DNA of 64,000 nucleotides, from the NCBI GenBank assembly GCA_025331445.1, contig JAIWNE010000005.1, positions 640,696-704,695 on the forward strand, in the 5' to 3' direction. Below the pieces are notes generated by a model that was given only the letters and a program-made list of their open reading frames with translations, made no database searches and was not told the DNA's origin. Made by a program: the position numbers and the translations under genes. Origin of the DNA: Blakeslea trispora (taxonomy: Eukaryota; Mucoromycota; Mucoromycetes; Mucorales; Choanephoraceae). This document shows, piece after piece, positions 1 to 12,015 of the stretch (positions are counted from its first letter, which is position 1; each line of letters starts with the position of its first letter).

Positions 1-3000
1 TAGATAATTTTTTTTGCTCTTGGTGCAATAATAGACTTGCGTAGATTGCAGATTTTTAGGCTATACACGACAAAGCAAGTTAGATAACAGCATTATTAAA
101 GAAGAGTGTTTTGTTACTTGCCTTTGAAGTTGTCTGGGTGACGAGGTTTCAAGATGTAATTGAGATGACTTTGATAAAGAGAGAGAAAAAGAGGGAGAAA
201 ATGATCATTACGTTCTGTTTACTTCAAATACACACTAAAAAAAACCAGTCATCCAATCAGAGCCCGGCATCTCTATTGTATCTATCCCATCAGTAAACAA
301 AAAAAACATGTGATAACCAATAGGATCAGTAAATTAGAGGGCGTTGAGAAGTAAACAAACTAAGAGATGCCATGCTATTTCATGCCGACATTCACTCTCC
401 TGTATTTTTGATTGTGACAGCCAAACTCCTCTTTAATTTACAGTGATACTTGTCCAACAGGTCAGATAAGCTTAAAAGATGGCATTCGAGAAAAGAAGAA
501 GAAGAGTGAAGAATGAGCAAGTACTGCTGTCATCTAAACAAAAGAATAATAAGCAGTTTCATTTGTACTCATCTGGGTTGAAAAGGCTATATATATATAT
601 GTATATATATAATTCTACAGAAGCTATCAAGCATAGCTTCCTAGTACTGGAAACTGAGATGAAGCCACCCATTCCTTTAATGGTAGACAGTAGAGACCGT
701 TAAATGCAAAGTACCAGTAATTGGTACTATGTAAGTTATATTCTGTAACTTCATTAGCTTGGGCTTGCATGTATGTTTTCTTTTGCTCTTTTTCTGAGGA
801 ATATGTGAAAACAAAACAAAACAAAATAAAAAGGAAATCAATGATTGAGACAATCAAATTCTGTTCTTTGTGTGAGGATTGAGTCTTAAGAAAGTCTTTA
901 GCTTTAATGCCATGTATAACTTGCTTAGAGCATGCTTGACAGCCAAATGAAGACAATGAGACAGAATTCTGATATTTTTGGAGCCAAAAAATATACACTT
1001 TAAAATCAGAAATACAAGCATATTGGAAATTTCACATTAATAACAATAAAAACCAGAAATAAATACCACATAACAGCCTCTCTAATAGGGATATACAGTA
1101 TTTCTATAAATCGTTGCTTATAGTGCAGAATGTCAATATAAAGGGAACACTAGTATACAACAATAGTATCTCAACCCTGTAAATCAAACACAGCCAATCC
1201 TCACAATCAGACAAGTAAATCCTTGGTGCTTCCAATTCCAAAAGTACAGCATATGTCTTTCTCTCAAGAGAAAAAACCATCTTGACAGCTACCTCAGAGC
1301 CCAAACATAAAAAAGAACAAGAAAACAAAGCTACACAGTGCTTGGATCCAGATCTTCATTGAAGACAACAATTCATCTCTCTTTCTTTTTTCTCAGAGTA
1401 AATCAAACGAGATGTAGCCCTTTCGTTCAAGTGTTATTATCCAGCACTTATTTTATTTTCTTTCTTTTTTTCTTACAACTGGCTCAAAGGGGTATCAGCA
1501 TTTATTTGATGCTTTAGATTTGGCGGATAAGCCACCAGATAAGTCTTTGAAATTGAACGTATCTCACTGTTATCTTCTCATAAACACTTGGTTATTGTAG
1601 TGACAGATATTACTGACTGACTGATTGACTGATTGACTGACTGACTGAATGAATGAATGAATTTACTTGGTTTAAGTTGTTCATTCTAATCATGCTTTTA
1701 TTCTTTTTTGAACATAACCTTTTATTCTTTTCCTTTCTTGCTCCGCATAATTTCATGATTTCGGTGTTGGCTATGTGTTACTGCAATTGTAGAGGAGTTC
1801 TATATCCAAAGTCATTAGCTGCATAATAAAGCAAGCTCATTCATATTGTCAATTTCCCTTTACTCTCTATTGTATCAGTTATACAAAGAAAGATAGAGAG
1901 AGAGAAAAAGAAAGAAAAAAGCCAAAAATACATGTTGAGTGATGTGCTACGTCATCATTGTGCTTATCATTATGATTGGTTTTGAGAAAATAGGGAGGAG
2001 GAGGCAATTTTCATATAGAGGAAAAAAAAAATTCGCCCTATTTTTTTTTCTCTTTTCCCTTCAAGGGCAAGGTGATTCTTGCTATCGCACAGACTGAGGC
2101 AGCTCGTTACTGTTTCTTCAGTAATGCACAGTTGCAAGAGAGACCGGCGTGAATGACATCTTTTCGATAGACGCGTTGGCTGCTGTTATGTTTGAAAGGG
2201 TGCCCTCCTGATTTCGTAGCAGTGTTGGACTTTCTCTTTTGCTGATCTCTTTCTCCCTTCTCGCATGACTATTCTTTTGCTTTTTAGTCCCCTTCAGTGA
2301 GGGAGCAGTAGAGAATAAGAGAGTTAGGAGTTGGAGTTAAAGGGGAGGATACTCTCACTCGGGATGTGACAGCTTCACTTTTTTTCTTTCTTTCTTTCTT
2401 TTTTTTTCGTTAGAGAGAGTTAGAGGGAGAGAGAGAGGGTGATGCCTGGACGTATGCTGGCTACCCTAGTCAAGTGAGAGCTGTGGTTCTTTGAGCTATG
2501 GTTCTTTACTAGGCAGGTTCAGACGTGGATATTAGAAGCAATTCGGGGAGTGCTTATGGAAGATGAAGAGCGGGGAGGGTACCCCTAGCATACAAGTTAT
2601 GTTTTCTTCATACGAAATATGACACTCTTTTTCCTTTCGAGTCTTTGACATATGCGACACTTTGAGGGTATTGGTTACCTTTGCTCTCATTGCTTGTCGT
2701 CAACCCCTAGGGATCCTCAGTAGGACGTTGGTATGGTCTTCCCCTGTTTTACCTTACGAGGTCACTCAGGCGGTATCTCGCACCGTGAGCTAGAGAAGAG
2801 GGTAGATTGAAGTCAACCTCCACGATTGGTTACCCTTGGAAACAGTTGTAATAAACTGGCTAATAGACTTCTAACATTATGTTGTTATAAATCCAATAAA
2901 TAAATACTTGTTATAAAATCTTACTTTTCTTTTTTTTTACTTTTTTAACTTTTTCTTTTTGCTCGCTAAAGATGCATTTCTTGATCACTTAATTTTGTTG

Positions 3001-3175
3001 AATGAATAAGAGTTCAATCAATTCAGTAAATTGTGCCTACATTCAATAAGCATTCTACTGAATGACACTAGGTTGCTCGATTACTGTTACTCTACTATGC
3101 TTATCAATTGCTTCATGATCCATCCTCAAGATTCATATATATTTTACCAAAATGTATTGGATCAAATCCATACTC
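1..3175. other. gene-poor stretch, no recognisable gene
   Basis: I see no convincing coding sequence. The open frames here are short, AT-biased and resemble no family I know. The stretch holds a TGAC/TGAA microsatellite (1612-1661), polypyrimidine tracts near 2380-2405, and a distinctly more GC-rich, non-repetitive patch at about 2070-2870 followed by AATAAA-like signals near 2895. That patch could be a degraded LTR or a non-coding transcript, but I could not define its ends. Confidence 0.5.
1612..1661. repeat. TGAC/TGAA tetranucleotide microsatellite
   Basis: A run of imperfect four-base units (TGAC, TGAT, TGAC, then TGAA) covers about 50 bp. It is a simple sequence repeat with no attached gene. 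Confidence 0.85.
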
Positions 3176-3177
3176 TA

Positions 3178-3226
3178 GAGTGCATCTTTTTTTAAATAGA
3201 AAATTTTTGAAAAACGGACATTTTTG
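3178..3226 (+). repeat. left terminal inverted repeat of the Tc1/mariner-like element
   Basis: It matches the reverse complement of 6466-6514 over about 49 bp with only a few differences, mainly in T-run length. The outermost bases are GAGTGCATC and the flanking dinucleotide is TA. Confidence 0.9.
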
Positions 3227-3278
3227 AGATCTTAAACTCCGCTTCCATATTAAGAAGAAAATTTTTTTTTGCGAACTT

Positions 3279-6116
3279 TTATTGGTTAGTTCTCAATTTT
3301 CTGTGAGACTTATGCAACTTTGAGAATTGCTCAACCAGAGCGAAAGTTTCTTTAACGTCTTTGCCTTGTGCATAAGCTCGAATGTATGCAAAGCTCTTAT
3401 TAAAGAATTTTCTGATAATCAATGGCTGCTCATCAGGAGGGCAGACACTATCCAAGAAGTTGTGAATATTCCTATCCAGTGATTGGAAGGAATAATCACA
3501 CTCCCGGCGTGCTTCTCTCTTGGCAGCGCCCCAGTACCGCTCAATCCAATTACATTCGCAGTGGTACTTTGGGTAAAGTTCAAACATAAAGCCATTGTTC
3601 TCAATGACTTCGGCAAGGATGGACTTCTGCTGAAGAAAGTCCGGCTGAACTTCCAAAAGGTGAACAGCACAACACCTGCGAGATTCAACGGCCACATTGT
3701 TGCAATAACGGACCATGGCGTATCTCTCTTGTTCGTTCAAGAAAAGCTTACGATCCGCAAGAATACCTCTGATGCCTACGAAATATTTCTTCTTTTCTCC
3801 ACCCTTATATTGAATGTTACTATAATGTCGTATAAAATGCAATTGTCTAGCAAACAACTTACAGCATGAGTTTTTGCATGGATTTTTCGGTACTCGTTTG
3901 TTTTTTCTTGCATGCTTTTCTTTTGGAAGTGTTGTATAAGTAGGTTCTCAGCAGTAACAAAAGAGACAAAGTACGACTAAGACTCAACTTTTATTGTTTT
4001 GTCCGGATTAAGTTCAAAGTAAATTGAATGAGCTTTCTAACTAGTCAAGAATCTATCTCTATTTATACTATTCTATTGATGATGGAAAGTGACTTGGTCT
4101 TTGATGCACAATGTCTATCTTCGTTACACCTTATCTTATCTACCAATGAACAACTATTTATAGCAGGCCAACTTTTATGACTTCTTGCATTGAGACATAA
4201 ATAATTAAGCAGTGACATCTTCATAGTTCTACAAGACTTGAGATATTAATATCACCATCATTATCATATGACATCTTGTAACTATTGTGAGTCTAGATAT
4301 TCTATTTGTTAATCCTGCAATGATAGCAGTGACATTTGGTTGTCAGGCTAGACACTCCATTCTATAGCTCTGTTACAAGTGACTGTGTAATACGTCTCTT
4401 TATTTGGTAGTTTATGATCTGAGTCTAGACAGAGGTTACATGTCAACTATTGTGCTGTTCGATACATCGTTCGATACAACAGGAAGTACACCTTCTGTTG
4501 CTCACAGTAGTTGTACTCCCTTTCGACGTAGAAAGACTGGTCAGAGAAAAGGCCTTGACCTGCATCATCGTTCTTTATCTCTATTGCGTTCATATTCATT
4601 CTTTTTGCAACCGGAGCGCTGGGAGCAAAGGCATTATGGTTACTGCTTTGGCCGAGAAGAAAGACTGCAATACAATCAGGATGAAGGGCTTTGAAAAGAG
4701 GTATAGCCTCATCTTCAAGTTGCTCCTTCATATGCTGACTGGTCCAGTAACCTTGATACTGCGATCCAGGATAGAAGATCTTTCTTCCAGAGAGTACCCG
4801 TCCGTTTACCTCTCCTCTCATAGTTCCATGGCAGGGGCATTGAAACTCGGACACCATGATGGATCTGCCTTGTGACTTAGGAAGACAGTAGCTTTCGTTA
4901 TTTTCCACCCATGAGTACCTTTGGAAATCATTAGCGTAGAAAGTACTCTCATCGTGAGTAACAAGCACATGCTGCTTCATGCCCTCAGGCAACTCAGGGG
5001 GAGTAACTACGGCTGTATCGAATTCGTTGTATTGCTCCGAATACTTGAGGTATTGCTGCATTCTTTGAGACCATGCAGCACGGTACTCGACAACATCCTC
5101 ACGCTCGTGTCCATCAAAGTACAGAACTTTGCCTATTAGTATTCAAGAAAAACGTTAGAAGATTTCAATCAAAGATCGTGTTTAATCAAGTTACCAAGGT
5201 GCTTGAAGTTGAATCCCCAAGAAATGAGCTTTCTTCTCACAGACTCGGCAGAAAGAGGCCAGACCGCACCACCATCCACCAGCAATTCTTCATTTAAAGT
5301 CGATGCTTCGATTTTCTTTGGCAAGATGACATTCCGAAGCTGATTGACTAAAGCAGGGATACTTCTTTTGGCCTTTGGTTGGCTTCTAAACCATTCGATT
5401 GCCTTCATCTTGATGTCATTGTCATCAAGAACTGACACTCTTTTACTGTGCCCTCCCTGAGCACCGAGAGGAATGGTGTAAGAGGCCAAGTATTCAGCTG
5501 CTTGCTCTCTGATAACCTTGGCCCGATAGCTGGTGGCTTTGTGCTTGTACACAATCAATGCTGCCTCCATAGATGCCTTCATCTTACGCCATTCACCACT
5601 GCTAGCCATTATTCTGAAATAATGGTATACAGCGTCGTACTTGGCCATTTGGGAGATTCCCAATTTGTGTTGTTCAGATTGAACATTTGTTCTAGGGGCA
5701 ACAAAGGCACAAAGGCGAACCAATGCATCTTCAACCTGAGTCTTATAATCGATTGCGGGTTCGATATCAGCTCCGGGCTGAACAGCTGGTGTGTTGACAG
5801 GAGCGAAGAAGCTGTCAATTCTTGCATTTCCTCTTGCAATCTCTCTGTTTCTTTGTGCGATACGACGCACGTGTCTATCACTGTGTGCTCCAGAGTGACT
5901 GTACCTTTGAGTTGAAGCCTGAGCTTCCGAATTCCACGCCAATTCAACCGTGTTTTGAATAGGTTGCGAGATCTCGACAACCTGATCAACCTCCATCTCC
6001 TCAAGCATGGGTTGGGGTGAAACAGTAGCATTTTGAAGACTAGTAGTCTCTTTGGCTTTTGCTGCAAGCTTTGACAAGTTTGCCATTCTTTGCTTTTTGG
6101 ATGATACTTTGGGCAT
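3279..6116 (-). pseudogene. DDE transposase gene, disrupted by an LTR insertion
   Basis: Encodes a DDE-superfamily transposase of the large fungal Tc1-like type. I infer three exons (6116-5195, 5132-3863, 3803-3279) with 62-bp and 59-bp introns. Exon 2 is split by the solo LTR at 3930-4481. Leaving out the LTR and one target copy, exon lengths sum to 2,160 nt (719 codons), so the frame was open when the LTR arrived. Visible motifs are HDESTFYAND (first catalytic Asp) and ECNWIERYWGAAKRE (catalytic Glu). The segment FLLGQSSNH has Gly where I expect the second Asp of the family, so the protein may have been inactive already. The N-terminal ~300 residues contain a helix-turn-helix-like region (SIPALVNQL...SAESVRRKLISWGF). 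The start at 6116 is the first ATG of the frame. Confidence 0.85.
3930..4481 (-). mobile_element. solo LTR of an LTR retrotransposon
   Basis: A 552-bp insert begins TGTTGTAT and ends ATACAACA, short inverted TG...CA termini typical of LTRs. It is bounded by perfect 5-bp direct repeats GGAAG (3925-3929 and 4482-4486). Read on the minus strand it contains TATAAATAG (4067-4059) and, about 70 nt further, AATAAA (3995-3990), the expected LTR promoter and polyadenylation order. There is no internal retrotransposon sequence, so this is the product of LTR-LTR recombination. It sits inside the transposase exon and truncates it. Confidence 0.9.
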
Positions 6117-6465
6117 TGTTTTTGTATGTAATGAAAATGGAAATTTTGAATTTTGACAAGTTCCTGTATTTTTTGATACGATTTTATTTGTGTAACAACA
6201 AATGAAGCAATTTGATTGGCTGAAGGTTTAAAATAGAAAAGTTCAAGTACCGAATTTGAACACAGTGCAGTAAAATATTGTGGACATATTTTGCTCTTCC
6301 AGCTTAAGGACCTCAACTTTGAAGGCAAACAAATTTTTTTTTTTGCAGAAGCTTAGTAACTTTTCCACCGTACGTTTTTAGATAAATGTATTTAGAACAC
6401 TTCTACGGAGGCAGAATTTAAAAAAAGTCAAATCCCATCTTTCCTATACATTTTGAAAAAAATCC

Positions 6466-6514
6466 AAAAAATGTCCGTTTTTCAAAAAATTTACTATTTA
6501 AAAAAGATGCACTC
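6466..6514 (-). repeat. right terminal inverted repeat of the Tc1/mariner-like element
   Basis: Reverse-complement partner of 3178-3226, ending in GATGCACTC just before the TA target duplicate. Confidence 0.9.
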
Positions 6515-6556
6515 TAACTGAATAGACGTTCTCTTTTACTCCAAAGCAGATTGCCT

Positions 6557-6880
6557 TTAACCTCCATGGGCTCTTGTCCAATATACTTCTATAAAAATAG
6601 CACCTTTGACATATTCGAAGATGAAACAATTAAGATTGTTTGTGAATTCAGAGCCGTTGTCCGATTGAACGGTCTTGCTTAGATCAAACAAGGCGAGGAT
6701 GGAAAGCATCTCTTTAGCAATGGTCAGTGCTGATTTGTGAATTAAGAAAGTGAGGATATAATGCATTCCTGATCTACAAGCAATGAAGAAAGTAACCGAT
6801 TTAACTGCGTCTTTTGAATGTTCCTCTCCCAATTCATGTGCCAACACTGCTATGACAATATTGTAGCGATAAGTATACAT
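6557..6880 (-). pseudogene. retroelement integrase fragment (Ty3/gypsy type)
   Basis: The frame contains QSDNGSEF, the second-Asp region of a retroviral-type integrase core. It is preceded by a K-SALTIAKEMLSIL segment like those before this Asp in fungal Ty3/gypsy integrases. The first 40 residues are poorly conserved, and the frame stops soon after the position where the core should continue (HPQ..G region). No reverse transcriptase or LTR lies next to it, so this is an orphan fragment. It lies 42 bp from the end of the Tc1-like element. Confidence 0.65.
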
Positions 6881-8059
6881 CCGACAGTCAACTCCAGTTT
6901 ATCCAATCTCTACACTAAGCTTTTCTTTCTCTACATGTGCAAACACACCTCTCATTTTAATGTATGGCTATGACTTGATTATTTTATTCATAAGAAAAAA
7001 TTATACAAAAGAACCAATATTTTATTCTATAAAAAAAAACAGTAGCAAGAAAAATACGAACTTCTTTTAGTTCTCAAAATAACTGTTCAGTTATCATGAT
7101 TAACAGGACCAACCACGAGAAGGTAGAAGTTCAACTGATCCCAAAAAAGTTAACAACACCTGCAAGAGATGATGTTGTCGACATCCGCATCTTACGCGTT
7201 GGCAAAAACGACTGTGGCAAGCCGTTTGAGCTGTGCAAATGAGTGTTTGATGCTATCTCCCGGTCTCACTTTGTCGATGTCCCTTTTGCAAAATAACTTC
7301 AAGACCACATTACTAAGCTCAGGCTACACCATCCATTACGCGCGGGCGATAACGCTAACGCTAAGGCACTGTGCGGCAACTTCCAGGTAGCAAAGAAAAA
7401 AAGAAAAAAAATTGTTGAGCCAAACCTCGTTTTACGTTTTAAGAGGTCTTTGGAATTGTTCCGGCAACCGGAAATCTACGTCATACTATATGATTTTAGA
7501 GATATGTCCAAAAATTATCGCCCCGCTCCGTTTTGACTTTTCTCAATATACACACTGTCGATTTTTTTAAAAAAAAAAGACATCATTGTGTGAGGAATTA
7601 CAGAGATTTTTTTTTTCTGTCTCATTACTTTTTCTGCTTTTTGTTAAACTTATACAACCCATAATGAAAAGTATGTTTTTTGCAAAAATTCCCTATGAAA
7701 TAGCAGGCAATTAAAACTCAGAAGGACGTCGTTTCTTCATCATTGTTCTCTTCTGACATGTACTTTTTCATGCTAAGTATGTAGAAGAAGAAAAAAGAAA
7801 AACAATGGTAGTAGTCTCGATTTTCTACCACCATTTTTCGTAGAGTAGTCAACTTTTTCAAAAAAAAAAAAAAAAGAGAGTGCTGTTCTGTATGCTCAGC
7901 TCAGCTCAAAAATTATGGCAGTCCAAAACGGCAGCCAATCAATTTGGTCATGGATCGGGGATGTTCGTCGGTGATGTTTTAGTTTTGATTGAGCTCATTT
8001 GAAAGGAACGATGATTGAGATTTAGGCAAAGGATATTTTATTTTGAATTACAAAAGCGA
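6881..8059. other. intergenic remnant sequence, no gene seen
   Basis: No supportable gene. A more GC-rich patch at about 7130-7390 has a 73-codon open frame on the plus strand and a patchy one on the minus strand, and I recognise neither. Several A/T homopolymers occur (7560-7580, 7860-7875). Given its neighbours this is probably decayed transposon sequence, possibly including the 3' end of the adjacent Helitron, whose CTRR terminus I could not fix. Confidence 0.45.
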
Positions 8060-11000
8060 TTATGAGTGTCTTTTAGTTCTAACAATTTCTACTGCATCTA
8101 CATCAGCAACAAATTTTCTTTTGATATTAAGTGGCATTTCAACCCCGAAAAAGTACAAGTCTTCGATCTTTCTTACTCGAGACATGGCAACGTAGAGTTG
8201 GCCATGGGAAAGCATGTTGTCCAAGTGGATACCTACACAGTCGATGGTTGCGCTTTGGGCTTTGTGGATGATGGTGGCGAAAGCAGGAACGATAGGAAAC
8301 TGTGCCCTTGCATAGCTAGTACCAGGCACTTGGCGACTTATGCGCTGTATCCAGTAGATAGCGTCATCTCCATTTGGCAGTGTCTTCTTTAAGCATATGT
8401 TTTCCTCCTCCATATATTCAACCAAGGCAATGGTACCATTTACCCATCCACTGGGGACATGCAAGTTATGGATGACCATGACAGGCATATCCGGCTTTAG
8501 AAGGAGGTTATCCGCGAGTCTTGTTTCTCTCAAAGCAATTTTAGCAGTGCGTTCGTTTCCCACAAAAGAATCATTTGCCTTGAACTGCATTTCTTCACCA
8601 GGGAAATCAGCAAAGTCCTTTTCATTGGCAGAAGCAACCCGTTGTCTAGTTGTATAGAGGCGTAAGCAGGAAAGAGGAAGGTCGGACTTGAGAACTGTTC
8701 TCTCATTGATGAAGGAGATAACGGATTCGTCAAACTGATAGTTGCGTACTTTGTTTAATATTTCAACAAATCGTTCATCTTGTTGGCGAACAGGATTAGT
8801 GAGAGAAAAGCGAGGAACAGCGTTGAATAATTCAGACTCCCAGATCTTGCCTTCTTTATGCTGGATTGGTAATAGTTGAGCAACATCTCCAAAGAAAACG
8901 ATTTTGATGCCTCCCATGATGGTGGCTCTTTGGGTAGTCTTGACCAATGCATCATTTATAGATTCAAAAAGTTTGGCGCTTATCATAGAATATTCATCTA
9001 TTAACAAAAGGATCTTTGGATACAGCTTGACATATTGATCGAGAACCAAAAAGTTGGGAACAGCAGATACATTTGTCAAGCCAAAGAATCTATGCACAGT
9101 CTGGCCAGCAATATTGTGAGCAGCGACACCTGTTGGTGCAAGCTTAAAGACCTACACAAAATCATCACAATGTTAATTAACTGCAATTGGCAAGATGACT
9201 TGCTTTTTCCTCAGTTACCTTATAATCTTGCAATCTATAGTGTCTTTCTAACATTCTTAGTACAAACGACTTTCCTGTTCCAGCAGCTCCAGAAACAATG
9301 GCAGTTGAGTTAAGCTCGAGTTCTGTAGTAACCTGTGAAAAAATACTTTTTTGACTTTGATTAGCCATAGATTGCATCATAGAAAGTTCATCACGACAGG
9401 TATCGAGTCCTCTTTCAATATCAGCAATGTCATCGAGCGAAGTGATGTTGACTCTTCTATGAGCTTCTATCAGGCCTTCGTTGAGAAGATGCTCATAATA
9501 ATCCATTCAACTAAAATTAGTATCTTTGAGCTACTCTTATTGTAGTCAAGTGCAACTAACCTTTAAATGTTCCAAAGGGGCTCATTTTCTCTTGATAAGT
9601 AGCATTAAATATGGCATGTTTCAGCACAATTTGCTGGTAATAGAAGCTTTCACCATTCATCTCGCTTTGATTGAACGTTCTCCAGAAGAGTGGTTTGTCT
9701 TTGATAAGCTTAAACAGAAGTTTGCGGAAGCATTGTATATATTCTGGTAACGGTTGAGGATAAAAAGGTCGAGTAACATCTCTTACAGTGGTGTATCTGA
9801 TGTCTGTGTATACTCTTTTGTAGAAGCTGAAGAATTGTGGCATGGTCAAGTTTTCTGCACCTTCTCGCTTTTCATATATTTCTATAAAGAAAAAAGTTTG
9901 AGAATGTGTCTATGTATAGTTGTTTGTAAGTAAGCAACATACCAACTGGAGTGAGCGAATAAATTTTGTCATCTTCAGAATCCAGTTCCTTGATATTAGT
10001 TCGCAAACGTCTTGTGTCTTGACCTATAAGGCTGGTGCTTAAAAACAACACATTTCTGGAGTTACTGTGCTTTCTCCATCCCATCAAGTCGTAAGTTGCT
10101 TCTACTGCTCCAACGATACGAGTCGAATAGTGCTCTTTTTCTGACACATATGAAGTTCTCTTGTAGTAGCCCTGATTTTGCAGCTGTATGTTTTTTAGCA
10201 AAATCTTTGTTTCATAATCATCTTTTGCTAAATACTTTGCAAGGTATCTAACAGCTTGCGGCCCGTCATTGTATTGAATATCCATAGATGTACGGAAAAC
10301 AGCCAAGAGGTAAGGGTTATAATTGTTGACATAGGCATCACCAACATCACGCTTGTATGTACAACGGCTTTCTGAGTCAATGACAGTAACTGGAGAGTAA
10401 GGTTTGGGATAACCAAAGCGGCATTTTCTTGTTGGATCACCCTTTTTGCAATAGCTATAAATTGACAGTTGATGATCAGCACCTTTTGTTTAAGAAAAAG
10501 TTGACATAATGAAACTTACTTGAGATTGCATTTGTGAAGTTGCAATCGATTAACCAGTCCATGCATCATAGGGTCATCATTAGTAGTGCCTTCAGGGAAC
10601 CAAGTATGAACAACATTCATTTCTATGAGCTCTTGAACTGACTTGTTAGTCCATAGCACCATATGGATGTGAGGGCTGCCTCTGTCTTGAATCTCCATGA
10701 CCCAGCTGAATTCCTTGATACCACCAATTTGTGCAGCAAATTTTTTGCAAATGTAGTCTGTAAAGAATTTTTGCCATTTTCTTTTAAAGTGCAGAGTAAA
10801 GAGGACAGGATCTTCCCAGGGAAACTGAACATTGTCTCGAAGGATACCTTTGAAGTCTTCGCTCTTGTCATCGCAAGTGAATGTTAAGAAAAGTTGAGGA
10901 GCACCCAAGTTTTCAAAGATACACTGGAGATCTAAGAAATTCTTTCTCTTGTATGCATATGATGAACGGATTCGAGGCGGAACGGTGGAAACTATGTTCT

Positions 11001-12015
11001 TGTTCATTTTTCCTGTAATGGGGTTGACTACATCCCTTTGTCTTAGATTGTTTCTTCCTTTGGTAGATACCACAAACCGATTGGCAGACGCAATATTTCT
11101 CTTTTCGATCAAATCCAACATGAAGAACAAGAAGGAAGGATCTCTTGCAAATCTTCGGTCTTGAATAAGCAATCTGCTTTTTGCATAAGAAGATAGGCTC
11201 TCTTCTTTCATGGTTGCAACAGAGACACCGCCTTGATTCTCGGGCAAACCGTAAATCCCTTCTTGAGCAGAAAACTCTGGCAAATTCTGAGGAACCAATG
11301 AGTAATGGCCGGTACAATTGGTATAAATGTATGGGAAGATGAGGGCCAAAAGGCTAGGGTGAGAGTACCGGATCATTTTTCCAACATTGTCTTCGCCTAT
11401 GATCAAATCCTTGAACTCAACGTCGGTAGCCTGGGGATTAGCATCTTCGTTTGCAAAGAGAGCATTGTTCAACCATCCTTTTTCAATGTCTACATGCTTC
11501 TTGTTCTCAGAGATGTGGTAGTTGACCAAAGAAAAAGTTAGTTTGGGCATGTCATAGCGTGCCAACAAAGGGTGTGTTTGCTGCAAAGCACGGTAAGCGT
11601 CTTCAACCTTCTTCTTTCTAATCAAAGATGGGTCACCACGAACAAAAAACAAACTCAAAGTACCACCGTAAGCCATTTCGGCGAATTCGTAGTTGTGGGT
11701 TGTATACATAGGGCCCTTGACTTCAAAGTGACCAATTCTTCCATGACACAATGTCGACTTTCTTGTAATCTGGGACATGAGCTTGATAGGAGACAAGACT
11801 GATCTTTCTCTGTAATCGAGATCCTTTGTCTCAGGAGCAAGGTCACCTGAATTGCATAAATGTTAGTAACAAAATACAAGCAGCCATAATTTTACTGTAC
11901 CTGGATACACCATTGAGAATTTAGAAAAATCTGCAGGCAACGTGTGGACATGATCCTTGCACACCATCTTTATAGATTCATCCTTAGTAGATAACAAATT
12001 GCTTCCATCTTTGCG
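8060..12015 (-). CDS. Helitron Rep-helicase (rolling-circle transposase)
   Basis: Helitron proteins join a HUH/Y2 rolling-circle nuclease to a PIF1-type 5'-3' helicase. Inferred exons: 12015-11901, 11846-10520, 10454-9943, 9881-9561, 9475-9219, 9151-8060. From 11846 on they sum in frame to about 1,170 codons. Visible parts are the Helitron N-like domain with the HUH motif (GSPHIHMVLW near 10665), a Cys/His region (HKCNL...YCKKGDP), the two-tyrosine motif RYLAKYLAK (near 10230), Walker A GAAGTGKS (near 9280), DEYS Walker B (near 9000) and a C-terminal helicase segment (VAMSRVR). The 9561/9475 junction needs an AAG acceptor and is less certain. The 5' end is open: a stop lies just before 12015, directly at a possible acceptor, so further upstream exons or truncation are possible. 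The reading frame shows no decay. Confidence 0.85.

Larger units (their letters stand above)
3178..6514 (-). mobile_element. Tc1/mariner-like DNA transposon interrupted by a solo LTR
   Basis: Both ends carry the same roughly 49-bp imperfect terminal inverted repeat, beginning GAGTGCATCT and containing AAAAACGGACAT. Each end is flanked by TA (3176-3177 and 6515-6516), the target-site duplication typical of the Tc1/mariner superfamily. The element is 3,337 bp as found and about 2,780 bp without the LTR and its duplicated target. It holds one transposase gene on the minus strand that fills most of the interior. The near-identity of the two terminal repeats suggests fairly recent insertion. Confidence 0.9.

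Noticed and set aside
5609..6328. 239-codon open frame on the minus strand starting upstream of the transposase ATG
   Set aside because: It overlaps the transposase in another frame. The true frame shows the family motifs and splices correctly.
6557..6880. Complete LTR retrotransposon around the integrase fragment
   Set aside because: No reverse transcriptase, RNase H or paired LTRs were found nearby. The solo LTR at 3930 cannot be tied to it from this sequence.
7169..7390. 73-codon frame in a GC-richer patch
   Set aside because: No family resemblance and no supporting splice or neighbour context. Kept only as a remark in the intergenic entry.
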